Source of the DNA: Bacteroidales bacterium UBA4331
GTDB taxonomy: Bacteria; Bacteroidota; Bacteroidia; Bacteroidales; Paludibacteraceae
Direction of reading: 5' to 3'
Length of the DNA: 64,000 nucleotides
Assembly (NCBI GenBank): GCA_002394395.1
Contig: DGTR01000014.1
Span: forward strand, 33,912 to 97,911
The notes under the pieces are model-generated. The model was not told the DNA's origin and made no database searches. It saw nothing but the letters and a program-made list of their open reading frames with translations. Numbering within the stretch: the first letter of the stretch is position 1; each line of letters opens with the position of its first letter. Positions 16,348 through 25,288 of this stretch are shown here, piece after piece. A program made the position numbers and the translations under genes.

Positions 16348-16982
16348 CAAAAATCCTGGACATAATAGCCAAAACCCTGAGCGTGGTACTCTACCCGCTT
16401 TTCGTGCCGACATACGGCATAGCGCTCTTCTGCTATGCCTATTCGCTGCACGTAGCCCCGCTTGCCGGAGTCTGGGTGGCGGTGGCTGTTATCGGGACGT
16501 TTATCCTCACCTGCCTGCTTCCTATCACGGCCATCTGGATCATGATGAAGAAAGGCGAGGTGAAGGACCTGAACATCGACAACCCGCGCGAGCGCACGAT
16601 CCCGTATTTATATTCCGCTTTGGGATTTGGTTTCTGGAGTTATCTGTTGATACAGGTTCTCCATGCACCCGTTTTCATCAGTTGTGTAGCGATAGGCGGC
16701 ACGCTGGCAATCGGATTAGTCGCCATCATCAACCGATGGTGGAAGATCAGCGCGCACCTCACCGGATTAGGAGGGCTCGTCGGAGGGCTTCTCAGTTATT
16801 GTCTGGGACTTGGTGCCTATCCCACGTGGGGCACGCTATGCCTTTTCTTAGGTCTGTCATGGACGCTGATGTGGGCGCGGCTGTACCTCAACGCTCACAC
16901 ACCCGCACAGGTCTCCGCCGGATGGCTACTCGGCTTGACGTGCACGTTTGTTCCTTATTGTATTCTCTATTATGCGCTATAA
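16344..16982 (+). CDS. PAP2-like integral membrane protein
   Basis: The 212-residue protein has about six membrane helices. The lipid-phosphatase pattern is partly kept: NPRERTIPY after helix 2, KISAHLTGLGGLVGG with a central histidine, and ARLYLNAHTPAQVSAGWLLG, equivalent to the last PAP2 motif with its histidine. The first motif is weak, so activity on a polyprenyl or phosphatidyl phosphate substrate is probable but unproven. It is tightly packed between rpoN and the DUF4105 gene. Confidence 0.7.
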   Translation: MTKILDIIAKTLSVVLYPLFVPTYGIALFCYAYSLHVAPLAGVWVAVAVIGTFILTCLLPITAIWIMMKKGEVKDLNIDNPRERTIPYLYSALGFGFWSYLLIQVLHAPVFISCVAIGGTLAIGLVAIINRWWKISAHLTGLGGLVGGLLSYCLGLGAYPTWGTLCLFLGLSWTLMWARLYLNAHTPAQVSAGWLLGLTCTFVPYCILYYAL

Positions 16983-17961
16983 GAAATTTTACATATTCCT
17001 CCTCTGCTTGTCCGCCTGGATCGGGGTACAAGCACAGGGTCTGAGCGAAGAGGCGCAGATATCCCTGTTGACCTGCACGCCTGGCAAAGAACTCTACGCG
17101 CGATATGGACATACGGCGATACGCGTGCAGGACCCGCAGAACCGGATGGATCTGGTCTTCAACTACGGAATCTTCGATTTCAACACCGACCATTTCTATT
17201 GGAAATTTGTGAAAGGCGAGACCTGGTATGAGTTAGGTGCGACGACAATGCCCTGGTTCATGCTCGAGTACGAAGAGGAGCACCGGCCTGTCTATGAGCA
17301 AGTGCTGAATCTCACTCCTTCGCAGCGAAATGAGATCTGGCAGGCGCTGGTTCGCAACTACGAACCCGAGAACCAGCAATACCTCTATAACTTCGTCTTC
17401 GACAACTGCGCCACACGACCTTACTTGTTGATACAGAAGGCTTTAGGCGACACTATCCATTCGGACTACACCGGCTTTACCGGCACTACTTACCGCCGTT
17501 TCATCCGCCGTTATACAGGTTCTATGACTTGGGCGAACGCGGGCATCAACCTGCTCTTCGGTCCCAAAGCCGACAAACCGATGAGTAGCGGCCAGCGGCT
17601 CTTCTTGCCCGAAGAACTTATGCTATACATGGCGCAAGCGCGCTTAAGCGACGGTACGCCGTTGGTTCGCGAAGGACAGATCGGCACCTTCGAACGGCCG
17701 CGCACGTCTTGGTACGCCTCATGGCCTTTCGGTTTAGTTCTCTATTTCCTTTTCGTGGCTGGCATCAGTTATTGGGACCGCCGCCGAGGCAAACGTTCAC
17801 GGTGGCTGGAGATAGTTGTCGGCATCCCGTATATAATACTGCTGATTTTAGTGACGTTTTTGACATTTTTCTCCTGCCACCCGCTCGTCGGATTTGGATG
17901 GAGATTGTTAATCCTTCCTTTGACACATCTATGCGCAAGATTTATATATATATTACGTTAA
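16972..17961 (+). CDS. DUF4105 (Lnb-like) membrane protein
   Basis: After a signal peptide (residues 1-22, ending VQAQ), the periplasmic DUF4105 domain shows the papain-like features of this family: ARYGHTAIRV, VFNYGIFDFNTDHFYWKFVKGET and YNFVFDNCATRP with a conserved Asn-Cys. Lnb enzymes of this group transfer an acyl chain within lipoproteins; that activity is an inference here. Two membrane helices follow (about 255-275, 290-310). The C terminus stops soon after FFSCHPLVG, where I would expect further helices, and the last 31 bases overlap the next gene. The ATG at 16972 is preferred because it puts the signal peptide at the start. Confidence 0.75.
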   Translation: MRYKKFYIFLLCLSAWIGVQAQGLSEEAQISLLTCTPGKELYARYGHTAIRVQDPQNRMDLVFNYGIFDFNTDHFYWKFVKGETWYELGATTMPWFMLEYEEEHRPVYEQVLNLTPSQRNEIWQALVRNYEPENQQYLYNFVFDNCATRPYLLIQKALGDTIHSDYTGFTGTTYRRFIRRYTGSMTWANAGINLLFGPKADKPMSSGQRLFLPEELMLYMAQARLSDGTPLVREGQIGTFERPRTSWYASWPFGLVLYFLFVAGISYWDRRRGKRSRWLEIVVGIPYIILLILVTFLTFFSCHPLVGFGWRLLILPLTHLCARFIYILR

Positions 17962-19391
17962 TAGCCCTCCTGGCGGCTCTTCCGCTGTTCGCAGCCCCGC
18001 GGCTGACGGTAGTCGCTGTCGTGGACGGACTGACTTCAGAAAACCTCGCAACCTTGCGGCCGTACTGGCAACAAGGCGGTCTCCGCACACTCAGTGAGGA
18101 GGCTTTCCAGACCCGCGTCACGTATCCGCATCTCGTCTTCGGAGGCAATGAGACGACCGCGACGCTCATGACAGGAGTCACCCCGGACCGGCATGGTTAT
18201 ACCACCGACCTGTATTTCTCCCGCTCCGACAGAAAGACCCATTCCATGCTCGAAGATCCGTCTGTCAGGGGTATCGGCACGCAGGAGCATCTCTCTGCCA
18301 AAGCCCTGCTCTCGCAAACCATGACGGATCGCATGCGGCTCAGCTATCCTTCCGCGAAGATCTACGCCATCGGCATTCAAGGTCCCACGACCATCCTTCT
18401 GGCGGGTCACTGTGCCAACGCGTGTTGTTGGCTCAGCGAGAAAGAGCTGCAATGGGTGGCTACCGCGGCTTACACAGAGGGCCTTCCTACTTCCGCTTAT
18501 GACCAAAACCAGATCATGCGCGTCTCTTCCATGGCAGCACGGCAATGGACCCCGCGCATGGATATCCTCACCTATACCTCCCCCACGGAGCAAGAGCGTA
18601 AGAAGAGTTTCTCGTACGACGTGAAAGACGTCCTCTTGCATTCGCCCGAAGCGAACACCTTAGTCATCGAATTGGCGCTGGCGATCCAACGCGACGAGAA
18701 ACTCGGCATGGATGCCACGCCGGACATGCTCATGCTGCAGCTCAACACTCTGAGTCCCACCGCACAATCCGACCGCATCGCCTCTGCCGAACACGAAGAT
18801 ATGTATCTCCGCCTCAATCAGGACTTAGGCTTCCTCATGGAGCAGTTGGACAAACGTATCGGCCGCAGCAACTATCAACTTCTCGTGGTCGGAAGACCTA
18901 TCAAAGGTACGGACGCGCAGACCCTGAGCGACATTCACATGCCTGTGCATACTTTCAACGCCGACCGCGCGGCTGCCCTCTCCGGCACGTATCTCATGGC
19001 GCTTTACGGACACGAGCGATGGGTCGATGGCGTCTATGGACAGTCCATCTACCTCAACCGAACCCTCATCGAGCAGAAACGCCTGAACTTAGAGACACTG
19101 CAACGCCAAGTGGCGAATTTCCTCATGGATTTTGAGGGAGTGCAGATTGCCATGCCGGGCCACGAAGCTATGAACTATCCTTACCTGGGTTCATCCCTCT
19201 GCAAGCGCCACACCGGCGATGTAGTTTATCTACTCCAACCCGGATGGCGGATGATGCAGGATGAGAAAAAGACCGTGGATCACGTCATCGACGACAACCC
19301 TGCCTCTCCCCTTTTGCTCTGGAGCGGAGCTATCCGACCCATGCCGCAAGGAAACCTCGATGCCACCAATGTTGCTGATCTCATCTTTTGA
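17931..19391 (+). CDS. Alkaline-phosphatase-superfamily protein with degraded metal sites
   Basis: The 486-residue protein has a signal peptide (residues 1-20) and the start of a nucleotide pyrophosphatase/alkaline phosphatase domain (VVAVVDGLTSENLATLRPYW, then ATLMTGVTPDRHGYTTD). The catalytic Thr/Ser segment reads YPHLVFGGNETTA, without the usual P-T-x-T-x-x-x-H. The late DHG metal motif is replaced by VVGRPIKG, and HxLNxxRAAALSGTYLMA replaces another metal loop. Bacteroidetes have a family with this same pattern. I infer a structural or binding role, not a phosphatase. The start is taken at 17931, overlapping the DUF4105 gene by 31 bases. Confidence 0.7.
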   Translation: MRKIYIYITLIALLAALPLFAAPRLTVVAVVDGLTSENLATLRPYWQQGGLRTLSEEAFQTRVTYPHLVFGGNETTATLMTGVTPDRHGYTTDLYFSRSDRKTHSMLEDPSVRGIGTQEHLSAKALLSQTMTDRMRLSYPSAKIYAIGIQGPTTILLAGHCANACCWLSEKELQWVATAAYTEGLPTSAYDQNQIMRVSSMAARQWTPRMDILTYTSPTEQERKKSFSYDVKDVLLHSPEANTLVIELALAIQRDEKLGMDATPDMLMLQLNTLSPTAQSDRIASAEHEDMYLRLNQDLGFLMEQLDKRIGRSNYQLLVVGRPIKGTDAQTLSDIHMPVHTFNADRAAALSGTYLMALYGHERWVDGVYGQSIYLNRTLIEQKRLNLETLQRQVANFLMDFEGVQIAMPGHEAMNYPYLGSSLCKRHTGDVVYLLQPGWRMMQDEKKTVDHVIDDNPASPLLLWSGAIRPMPQGNLDATNVADLIF

Positions 19392-19439
19392 AAAATGACC
19401 CATACGGCAAAGCAGATCGTATGAACGAAGTGAATAAAG

Positions 19440-19468
19440 AAATAGTAAATGACTAAATAGTAAATAAT
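19440..19468 (+). repeat. AAATAGTAAATGAC short tandem repeats before the DUF4494 gene
   Basis: Two copies of AAATAGTAAATGA(C/T) fill the end of the 77-base leader. They belong to the repeat family described at 22151-22204. Confidence 0.7.
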
Positions 19469-19885
19469 ATGATTTATCACGAGATTAAAGTTAAGTATGA
19501 TCGCCAGACCGGAGAGGACAACCCCGGCAAGGTAAAAGAGACCTATCTCATAGACGGCGCTGTCAGTTTTGCGGATGCAGAAAACTGCCTCATGGAGGAA
19601 ATCAAACCCTTCATCTTCGGCGATTGCGAAGTGCAGAACTGCAAACGCTCGCAGTTCTTTGAGACCTTCGCCAACCCCGATGGCGCCTTCTGGTACAAAG
19701 CCCGCGTGGAGATGATCACCATCGACGGCGAGAAAGAGACCCGTAAGAATGTAGCGGTTCTGATTGAGGCAAACACCCTCACAGACGCCGCAGAAGCACT
19801 CAAACAAGCCCTCAACTCCTATGATTGCGAGTTGATATCTATCGCCAAAACGCCGATCGTAGATATCCTCCACGCCGTACAATAA
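19469..19885 (+). CDS. DUF4494 family protein
   Basis: The 138-residue soluble protein begins MIYHEIKVKYDRQTGEDNPGKVKETYLIDGAVSFADAE and matches Bacteroidetes DUF4494 proteins, which have no known function. No signal peptide or membrane segment is visible. The stop shares one base with the next ATG (TAATG), so it is translationally coupled to the glsA-like acyltransferase, which hints at a link to lipid metabolism. Confidence 0.8.
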   Translation: MIYHEIKVKYDRQTGEDNPGKVKETYLIDGAVSFADAENCLMEEIKPFIFGDCEVQNCKRSQFFETFANPDGAFWYKARVEMITIDGEKETRKNVAVLIEANTLTDAAEALKQALNSYDCELISIAKTPIVDILHAVQ

Positions 19886-20718
19886 TGCCACTACAGTTCG
19901 ACATACGAGCCATTCTTCGGGAGAAAGCCCCCAATGTGCATGTACCGGATTTCCTCATCCGGTATTTAGAGCGCATCGTCCACGTGAAGCAGATGAACGC
20001 CTTCCTCCGCAAGTACCCTGATCTGGAGGGATATGACTTCATCCGCCGTGTGCTCGATGAGGAGTTATGTTGTACCGCCTCCATCGAAGGTATTGAAAAC
20101 ATCCCCACCGACGGCAAACCGGTTATCTTCGTTTCCAACCACCCCTTAGGCGGCTTGGACGGCATGATTATCGCGCAGATGATTCACGAGTCCCGAAAAG
20201 AGAAGCGCGAACTCAAAGTCATTGTCAACGAGCTGCTGATGTTCATGAAACCCATTGCAGGCCTTTGGGCGCCGGTCAGCAAAACCGGTTCGCTGAGCAA
20301 GGAACAGGTCCTGCAGCAGCAAGCCATGTGGGAGTCCGAGAAAGACGTCTTGACCTTTCCAGCGGGCGCTTGCAGCCGCCTCCAACGCATCAACCATGCA
20401 TGGTCGATCCAGGACCTGGAATGGCAGAAGAACTTCATCCAGCGGGCCCGGGAGTACCAGCGGGACATAGTGCCCATCTATTTTGAGGGGAAAAACAGCC
20501 GCTTCTTCTACGCCCTCGCGTACATCCGCAAACTGCTGCGTATTCCTGTCAATATCGAGATGCTCTACCTCGTGGACGAGATGTACGGCGCGCATGGTAA
20601 ACACTTCCGCGTGCACGTCCTGCCGCCTATACCCTATACCACTTTTGATAATTCGAAAACACCCAAACAATGGGCTCAATATGTAAAATCTATTGTATAT
20701 GCAAGCAATAATTCCTGA
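19885..20718 (+). CDS. glsA: PlsC-type O-acyltransferase, probable glycine lipid synthase GlsA
   Basis: The 277-residue protein is a lysophospholipid-acyltransferase-fold enzyme. The catalytic H(x4)D motif is SNHPLGGLDG, and the later FPAGACSR and VPIYFEGKNSRFFY segments fit the hemolysin/OlsA-like branch. Together with the overlapping GNAT gene it matches the Bacteroides glsB-glsA pair that makes glycine lipids, in which GlsA adds the second, ester-linked fatty acid. A general 1-acylglycerol-3-phosphate acyltransferase is the alternative. The start codon overlaps the DUF4494 stop. Confidence 0.78.
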   Translation: MPLQFDIRAILREKAPNVHVPDFLIRYLERIVHVKQMNAFLRKYPDLEGYDFIRRVLDEELCCTASIEGIENIPTDGKPVIFVSNHPLGGLDGMIIAQMIHESRKEKRELKVIVNELLMFMKPIAGLWAPVSKTGSLSKEQVLQQQAMWESEKDVLTFPAGACSRLQRINHAWSIQDLEWQKNFIQRAREYQRDIVPIYFEGKNSRFFYALAYIRKLLRIPVNIEMLYLVDEMYGAHGKHFRVHVLPPIPYTTFDNSKTPKQWAQYVKSIVYASNNS

Positions 20719-21622
20719 AGTTGACAGGGACCTCCTGGAGAAGGAGTTGGAGGGGCATTTGCTCCGTCCGTCCAACAAGGCGGACAACCTCATCTATGAC
20801 ATCACTTCGCACGAATGCCCAAACGTCATGCGTGAGATTGCGCGGCTGCGTGAAATCAGTTACCGCGACGGTGGAGGAGCTACCGGGCGGGAGATGGATA
20901 TAGATGAGATGGACACGATGCCCAAACCCTATCACCAACTCATCGTCTGGGATCCGACCAACAGACAGATCATCGGCGGCTACCGGTACCTCTTTGGCAG
21001 CGAAGCGGAGATTCGAGACGGACAACCGTTCATCACCTCCGCTCACCTCTTCCATTACTCGGAGCGCTTCATCCGCGACTACCTGCCCAAGACTATTGAG
21101 TTCGGCAGGGCGTTCGTCCAGCCGATGTACCAGAAACGCGAGATGGGTGTCAAGGCGCTCTTTGCCTTGGATAACATCTGGGACGGTATTGGCGCAATCA
21201 TGCACAACCACCCGCAGCTCCAGTACATGATCGGCAAAGTGACCATCTACCCGGACTACAACGCCACGGCGCGCGAGTTGATTTACGTTTATCTTGACCG
21301 TTTCCACAGAGGTGAAGAAGGACTCATCGCGCCCTATCACCCGCTGCCTCTGCCGACGATCGACAAGCCCTTTGAGGGCACCGATCCGCAGGAGAACTAC
21401 CATATTCTCCAGCATGCCGTGCGCGAGCAAGGGACCGTCATTCCGCCAATGTTCTCCGCCTATCTCAACCTCACCAACGACCTGCAGTTCTTCGGCAATG
21501 CCATTAACGACGAGCTGGCGAATGTCTATGAGACAGGAATCATGGTGGACCTCAACACCGTCTATCAGGAGAAAAAAGAACGCTATATCACACCGTATAT
21601 CCAATGGCTGAACCAACAATAA
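20699..21622 (+). CDS. glsB: GNAT-like N-acyltransferase, probable glycine lipid synthase GlsB
   Basis: The 307-residue protein resembles OlsB/hemolysin-like acyltransferases (IIGGYRYLFG, EFGRAFVQPMYQKR, LFALDNIWDGIG). In Bacteroides GlsB attaches a 3-hydroxy fatty acid to the glycine amino group, the first step of glycine lipid synthesis. The ATG at 20699 is used; it overlaps glsA by 20 bases. The stop shares a base with the yggS ATG. Confidence 0.78.
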   Translation: MQAIIPEVDRDLLEKELEGHLLRPSNKADNLIYDITSHECPNVMREIARLREISYRDGGGATGREMDIDEMDTMPKPYHQLIVWDPTNRQIIGGYRYLFGSEAEIRDGQPFITSAHLFHYSERFIRDYLPKTIEFGRAFVQPMYQKREMGVKALFALDNIWDGIGAIMHNHPQLQYMIGKVTIYPDYNATARELIYVYLDRFHRGEEGLIAPYHPLPLPTIDKPFEGTDPQENYHILQHAVREQGTVIPPMFSAYLNLTNDLQFFGNAINDELANVYETGIMVDLNTVYQEKKERYITPYIQWLNQQ

Positions 21623-22314
21623 TGCCGACGGACTTCTCTATTACTAATAATATACGGAACGTGCGTGCGCATATACCCGCGCACGTCACGCTCGTGTGCG
21701 TGAGTAAGTTCCATCCCGTAGAGGCGATACGCGAAGCGTACGATGCCGGAGAGCGACATTTCGGCGAGAGCAGAGTCCAGGAACTCAAACAAAAGATCCC
21801 ACTTCTGCCCGACGATATCCACTGGCATTTCATCGGACATCTCCAGACCAACAAAGTGCGCGACCTGCTCAAACTCCGCCCGTACCTCATCCACTCCGTG
21901 GACTCCGAACGACTCTTGAACGCACTCAACGAAGAGGCGATCAAACAAGGAATCGTCCAAAATATCCTGCTCGAAATCCACGTAGCCAAAGAAGAGACAA
22001 AAACGGGGTTAAGTAAGACTCAAGTAAGACTAATCCTAGACCATAGCGCTACTGTTTGGCATGGATTACGCATCGTTGGACTTATGGCGATGGCGACAAA
22101 CACCGACGACGAAACCGAAATCCGCCGCTGCTTCGAAGAGGCTGCAAAATGTCTAAATGACGCAATAAATGACCAAATGGTAAATGACCAAATGGTAAAT
22201 AACTCAGCGATCCTCTCCATGGGCATGTCCGACGACTACCGGATAGCTATCGAGTGCGGCTCCAACATGGTTCGCATCGGCTCCACCATCTTCGGAGAAA
22301 GGACATATAAATGA
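21622..22314 (+). CDS. yggS: YggS/PROSC family pyridoxal phosphate homeostasis protein
   Basis: The 230-residue TIM-barrel protein binds PLP and buffers its level. The PLP lysine is in LVCVSKFHPVEAI, and the family signatures HWHFIGHLQTNKV, GLMAMATNTDD and LSMGMSDDYRIAIECGSNMVRIGSTIFG are all present. The ATG at 21622 overlaps the glsB stop; an in-frame ATG at 21604 is possible. Two repeat-derived segments are embedded: KTQVRLILDH (28-base element shared with rimO) and NDQMVNDQMVN (15-base unit, two copies). Family-specific residues around them are intact, so the protein is probably functional. Confidence 0.92.
   Translation: MPTDFSITNNIRNVRAHIPAHVTLVCVSKFHPVEAIREAYDAGERHFGESRVQELKQKIPLLPDDIHWHFIGHLQTNKVRDLLKLRPYLIHSVDSERLLNALNEEAIKQGIVQNILLEIHVAKEETKTGLSKTQVRLILDHSATVWHGLRIVGLMAMATNTDDETEIRRCFEEAAKCLNDAINDQMVNDQMVNNSAILSMGMSDDYRIAIECGSNMVRIGSTIFGERTYK
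22018..22045 (+). repeat. 28-base element in yggS shared with rimO
   Basis: A 28-base stretch ending AAGACTAATCCTAGACCATA differs from 54250-54277 at a single base. It follows an AGTAAGACT copy at 22012. In yggS the first base is codon position 1 (TQVRLILDH). Confidence 0.85.
22151..22204 (+). repeat. Tandem 15-base AATGACCAAATGGTA repeats inside yggS
   Basis: Two exact 15-base units encode NDQMV-NDQMV, preceded by the related CTAAATGACGCAATA. Being a multiple of three, the unit keeps the frame. Confidence 0.85.
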
Positions 22315-22356
22315 TCAATGACAAAATGGTAAATGATAAAATGGTAAATAGTCAAA
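22311..22356 (+). repeat. Tandem 15-base AATGACAAAATGGTA repeats at the start of the HAD gene
   Basis: Units AATGACAAAATGGTA and AATGATAAAATGGTA encode NDKMV-NDKMV, immediately after the start codon. Confidence 0.85.
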
Positions 22357-23033
22357 AAATACGTGCAGTATTTTTTGACCAAGATGGTGTGCTTTTTGAC
22401 TCCATGCCTTGCCATGCCAAGGCTTGGGAGATGGCGATGAACGAGAACGGGGTCCCTTATACCGCCATGGACTGTTACCGCAACGAGGGCAGAACCGGTC
22501 CCGGCGTCATCAACGAGATCTACCAGCGCCTCCACGGTACCGACGCGCCGCAGGAACTGATCGACCACATATACGATACCAAGTCCAATTATTTTCTCCA
22601 ACTCAATAAAGGCGAACTACCGGCCCTCATTCCCGGGGTGCGCGATGTGCTGCAATACCTGCACAAGAACGGCATCCAATGTTGGGTCGTTACCGGCTCA
22701 GGCCAACGCAACCTCATCAATTCGCTCAACAACACTTTCGATGGGGTCTTCACGGGCATCATCTCTGCCTTTGATGTGAAGTACGGCAAGCCGAATCCCG
22801 AACCGTACCTCAAAGCCTGGGAGCGTTCCGGCTTCAAAAAAGAGGAATGTATGGTGGTGGAGAATGCTCCTTTGGGAACTCGTGCCGCGAAAGCCGCAGG
22901 ACTCTTCACTTGCGCCGTGAATACAGGTATTCTGCCCGACTCTGACTTGGAAGCGGAGCACGCCGACAAAGTCTTCCCGAACATGGCGGCGCTTCTCAAA
23001 TGGCTGCAAGATTCTGCCATTTTGTCAGTCTGA
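22311..23033 (+). CDS. HAD-superfamily hydrolase (beta-phosphoglucomutase/phosphatase-like)
   Basis: The 240-residue protein has HAD motif I FFDQDGVLFDS, motif II VVTGSG, the lysine in KYGKPNPEPYLKA and motif IV VVENAPLGTRAAKAAG, with a subfamily I helical cap between motifs I and II. The substrate is a small phosphorylated metabolite that cannot be named. The first 13 residues (MINDKMVNDKMVN) come from repeats; a start at the methionine of the second unit would also work. It overlaps yggS by 4 bases. Confidence 0.88.
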   Translation: MINDKMVNDKMVNSQKIRAVFFDQDGVLFDSMPCHAKAWEMAMNENGVPYTAMDCYRNEGRTGPGVINEIYQRLHGTDAPQELIDHIYDTKSNYFLQLNKGELPALIPGVRDVLQYLHKNGIQCWVVTGSGQRNLINSLNNTFDGVFTGIISAFDVKYGKPNPEPYLKAWERSGFKKEECMVVENAPLGTRAAKAAGLFTCAVNTGILPDSDLEAEHADKVFPNMAALLKWLQDSAILSV

Positions 23034-23079
23034 ACCCGTTTGGAACATAGTTTGTGTATTGTTTAGTGAACAACTGATT

Positions 23080-23105
23080 ACAGAATCACGTAATCACGTA
23101 ATTAC
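23080..23105 (+). repeat. AATCACGT tandem octamers before clpB
   Basis: AATCACGT, AATCACGT, AATTACG in succession within the 98-base gap. I see no -33/-7 promoter in this gap. Confidence 0.6.
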
Positions 23106-23131
23106 GAATATTAACTAAACGATATACAACT

Positions 23132-25204
23132 ATGAACACGAACAATTACAATTCCAACAACCAGAACGAGAACCTCAAGAAGTTCGCTATCAACCTCTGT
23201 GAGCGGGCTCGAGAGGGGAAGTTAGACCCCGTCATCGGACGTGATGACGAGATCCGGCGTGTGCTCCAGATCCTGAGCCGCCGTACGAAGAACAACCCGA
23301 TCCTCATCGGCGAACCGGGTGTCGGTAAGACTGCCATTGCGGAAGGCCTCGCCCATCGTATCGTACGTGGCGATGTGCCCGAGAACCTGAAAAAGAAACA
23401 GATCTACTCCCTCGATATGGGTGCCCTTATTGCGGGTGCGAAGTACCAGGGTGAGTTTGAGGAGCGACTCAAAGGCGTCGTCAACGAAGTAGTGGCGGCG
23501 GCTGGCGAGATCATCCTTTTCATCGATGAGATCCACACCCTCGTCGGCGCCGGCAAATCAAGCGGTGCGATGGACGCAGCGAATATCCTGAAACCGGCTT
23601 TGGCACGTGGAGACCTGCGCGCCATCGGTGCTACCACCCTCGATGAATATCAGAAGTATTTTGAGACCGACAAAGCCCTTGAGCGGCGGTTCCAGAAAGT
23701 CATGGTCGATGAGCCGGATGAGGCAGCGACGATCTCTATCCTCCGTGGTCTGAAAGAGCGCTACGAGACCCACCACAAGGTGCGTATCAAAGACGATGCC
23801 ATCATCGCAGCGGTAACCCTCTCCGCTCGGTATATAACCGATCGTTTCCTGCCGGATAAGGCAATTGACCTGGTCGATGAAGCCGCAGCCAAACTGCGTC
23901 TGGAAGTGGACTCCAAGCCCGAAGAGATCGATTCGCTCGACCGTCAGATCAAGCAATTAGAGATCGAGCGCGAAGCGATTAAGCGCGATAAGGACGAAGT
24001 CAAACTCAAAGCCATTGAAGCACAGTTGACGGAGCTGAAAAAGCAATCCGACGAACTGAACGCACGCTGGAACAAAGAGAAAGGATACGTGGCTACCATC
24101 CAGAATGAGAAAGCACGTATCGAGACCCTCAAACACCAGGCGGAAGTAGCCGAGCGCGAAGGCGATTACGGCAAGGTTGCGGAGATCCGGTACAGCCAGA
24201 TTCCTGCCGCCGAAGCGAACATCAAAGCCGCTCAGGACACTCTGCATCAGCTCGGTACCGATTCCCTCATCAAAGAGGAAGTCGATGAAGACGATATAGC
24301 TGAAGTAGTAGCTCGTTGGACGGGTATTCCGGTAGCAAAGATGATGCAATCCGAGCGCGACAAACTGCTCCATCTGGAGGAAGAACTTCATAAACGTGTC
24401 ATCGGCCAAGACCAAGCCATTGAAGCGGTCTCCGACGCTATCCGTCGTAGCCGTGCAGGACTCCAGGATCCCAAACGTCCTATCGGTTCGTTCATCTTCC
24501 TTGGTACCACCGGTGTCGGTAAGACCGAGTTGGCAAAAGCCCTTGCGGATTACCTCTTCGACGATGAGAATATGATGACGCGTATCGATATGTCCGAGTA
24601 CCAGGAGAAGTTCTCCGCGACGCGACTCATCGGTGCGCCTCCGGGATACGTGGGTTACGATGAAGGCGGACAGCTGACCGAAGCCATCCGGCGTAAACCC
24701 TACTCCGTCGTCCTCTTCGATGAGATAGAGAAAGCGCACCCCGATGTCTTCAACGTCCTGCTGCAAGTGCTCGATGACGGTCGTCTGACGGATAACAAAG
24801 GTCGTTTGGTCAATTTCAAGAACACCTTGATTATCATGACTTCCAACCTCACGGAGGAGCAACTCCGCGCACAGGTTCGACCCGAGTTCATCAACCGTAT
24901 TGATGAGATCATCCACTTCTCTGAACTGACCGAGTCGGACATCAAAGCAGTCGTCGGTCTGCAAGTCAGCCGCATCCACAAGATGCTTGAAGACCAAGGT
25001 ATCGACCTCCGCGTCACGGACGACGCAATCAACTACATCGCCAAGGAAGGCTACGACCCGCAGTTCGGCGCACGGCCTGTCAAGAGAGCGCTCCAACGCC
25101 TCGTCCTCAACGAGCTGTCCAAGGCCATCATCGGCGGCAGAGTAGATCAATCCAAACCCGTCATCGTCGAGCTCCGCGACGGCGAACTCAAGTTCCGCAA
25201 CTAA
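23132..25204 (+). CDS. clpB: ClpB-type AAA+ disaggregase lacking the N-terminal domain
   Basis: ClpB extracts polypeptides from aggregates with DnaK. Both ATPase modules are present: Walker A GEPGVGKTA (about residue 62) and GTTGVGKTE (about 460), FIDEIHTLVGAGKSSG, and the coiled-coil M domain ending EREGDYGKVAEIRY. The protein is only 690 residues: the usual 140-residue N domain is absent, with no coding sequence for it upstream. In the second module MTSN is followed by LTEEQLRAQVRPEFINRID, about 30 residues shorter than usual before the RPEF.NRID arginine-finger segment. A hairpin follows the gene. Confidence 0.85.
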   Translation: MNTNNYNSNNQNENLKKFAINLCERAREGKLDPVIGRDDEIRRVLQILSRRTKNNPILIGEPGVGKTAIAEGLAHRIVRGDVPENLKKKQIYSLDMGALIAGAKYQGEFEERLKGVVNEVVAAAGEIILFIDEIHTLVGAGKSSGAMDAANILKPALARGDLRAIGATTLDEYQKYFETDKALERRFQKVMVDEPDEAATISILRGLKERYETHHKVRIKDDAIIAAVTLSARYITDRFLPDKAIDLVDEAAAKLRLEVDSKPEEIDSLDRQIKQLEIEREAIKRDKDEVKLKAIEAQLTELKKQSDELNARWNKEKGYVATIQNEKARIETLKHQAEVAEREGDYGKVAEIRYSQIPAAEANIKAAQDTLHQLGTDSLIKEEVDEDDIAEVVARWTGIPVAKMMQSERDKLLHLEEELHKRVIGQDQAIEAVSDAIRRSRAGLQDPKRPIGSFIFLGTTGVGKTELAKALADYLFDDENMMTRIDMSEYQEKFSATRLIGAPPGYVGYDEGGQLTEAIRRKPYSVVLFDEIEKAHPDVFNVLLQVLDDGRLTDNKGRLVNFKNTLIIMTSNLTEEQLRAQVRPEFINRIDEIIHFSELTESDIKAVVGLQVSRIHKMLEDQGIDLRVTDDAINYIAKEGYDPQFGARPVKRALQRLVLNELSKAIIGGRVDQSKPVIVELRDGELKFRN

Positions 25205-25212
25205 CGGATTTT

Positions 25213-25233
25213 TATGGTAACTTTTTTACCATA
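25213..25233 (+). terminator. Hairpin after clpB
   Basis: TATGGTAA, loop CTTTT, TTACCATA: a perfect 8-bp stem 9 bases after the stop. There is no U-run after it, so termination may rely on the second hairpin at 25253-25288. Confidence 0.5.
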
Positions 25234-25252
25234 ATCAATCACTAATTTTCAA

Positions 25253-25288
25253 AAAATGGCATACAAATTTGCGTATGTCATTTTTTTT
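25253..25288 (+). terminator. Terminator hairpin that overlaps the antitoxin promoter
   Basis: AAAATGGCATAC, loop AAATTTGC, GTATGTCATTTT with one G-U pair, then a T-run. The loop and 3' arm contain the -33 element of the following promoter. Confidence 0.65.

Noticed and set aside
16948..16971. An earlier start for the DUF4105 gene
   Set aside because: It would add eight residues in front of a good signal peptide; the ATG at 16972 starts directly with the basic signal-peptide end.
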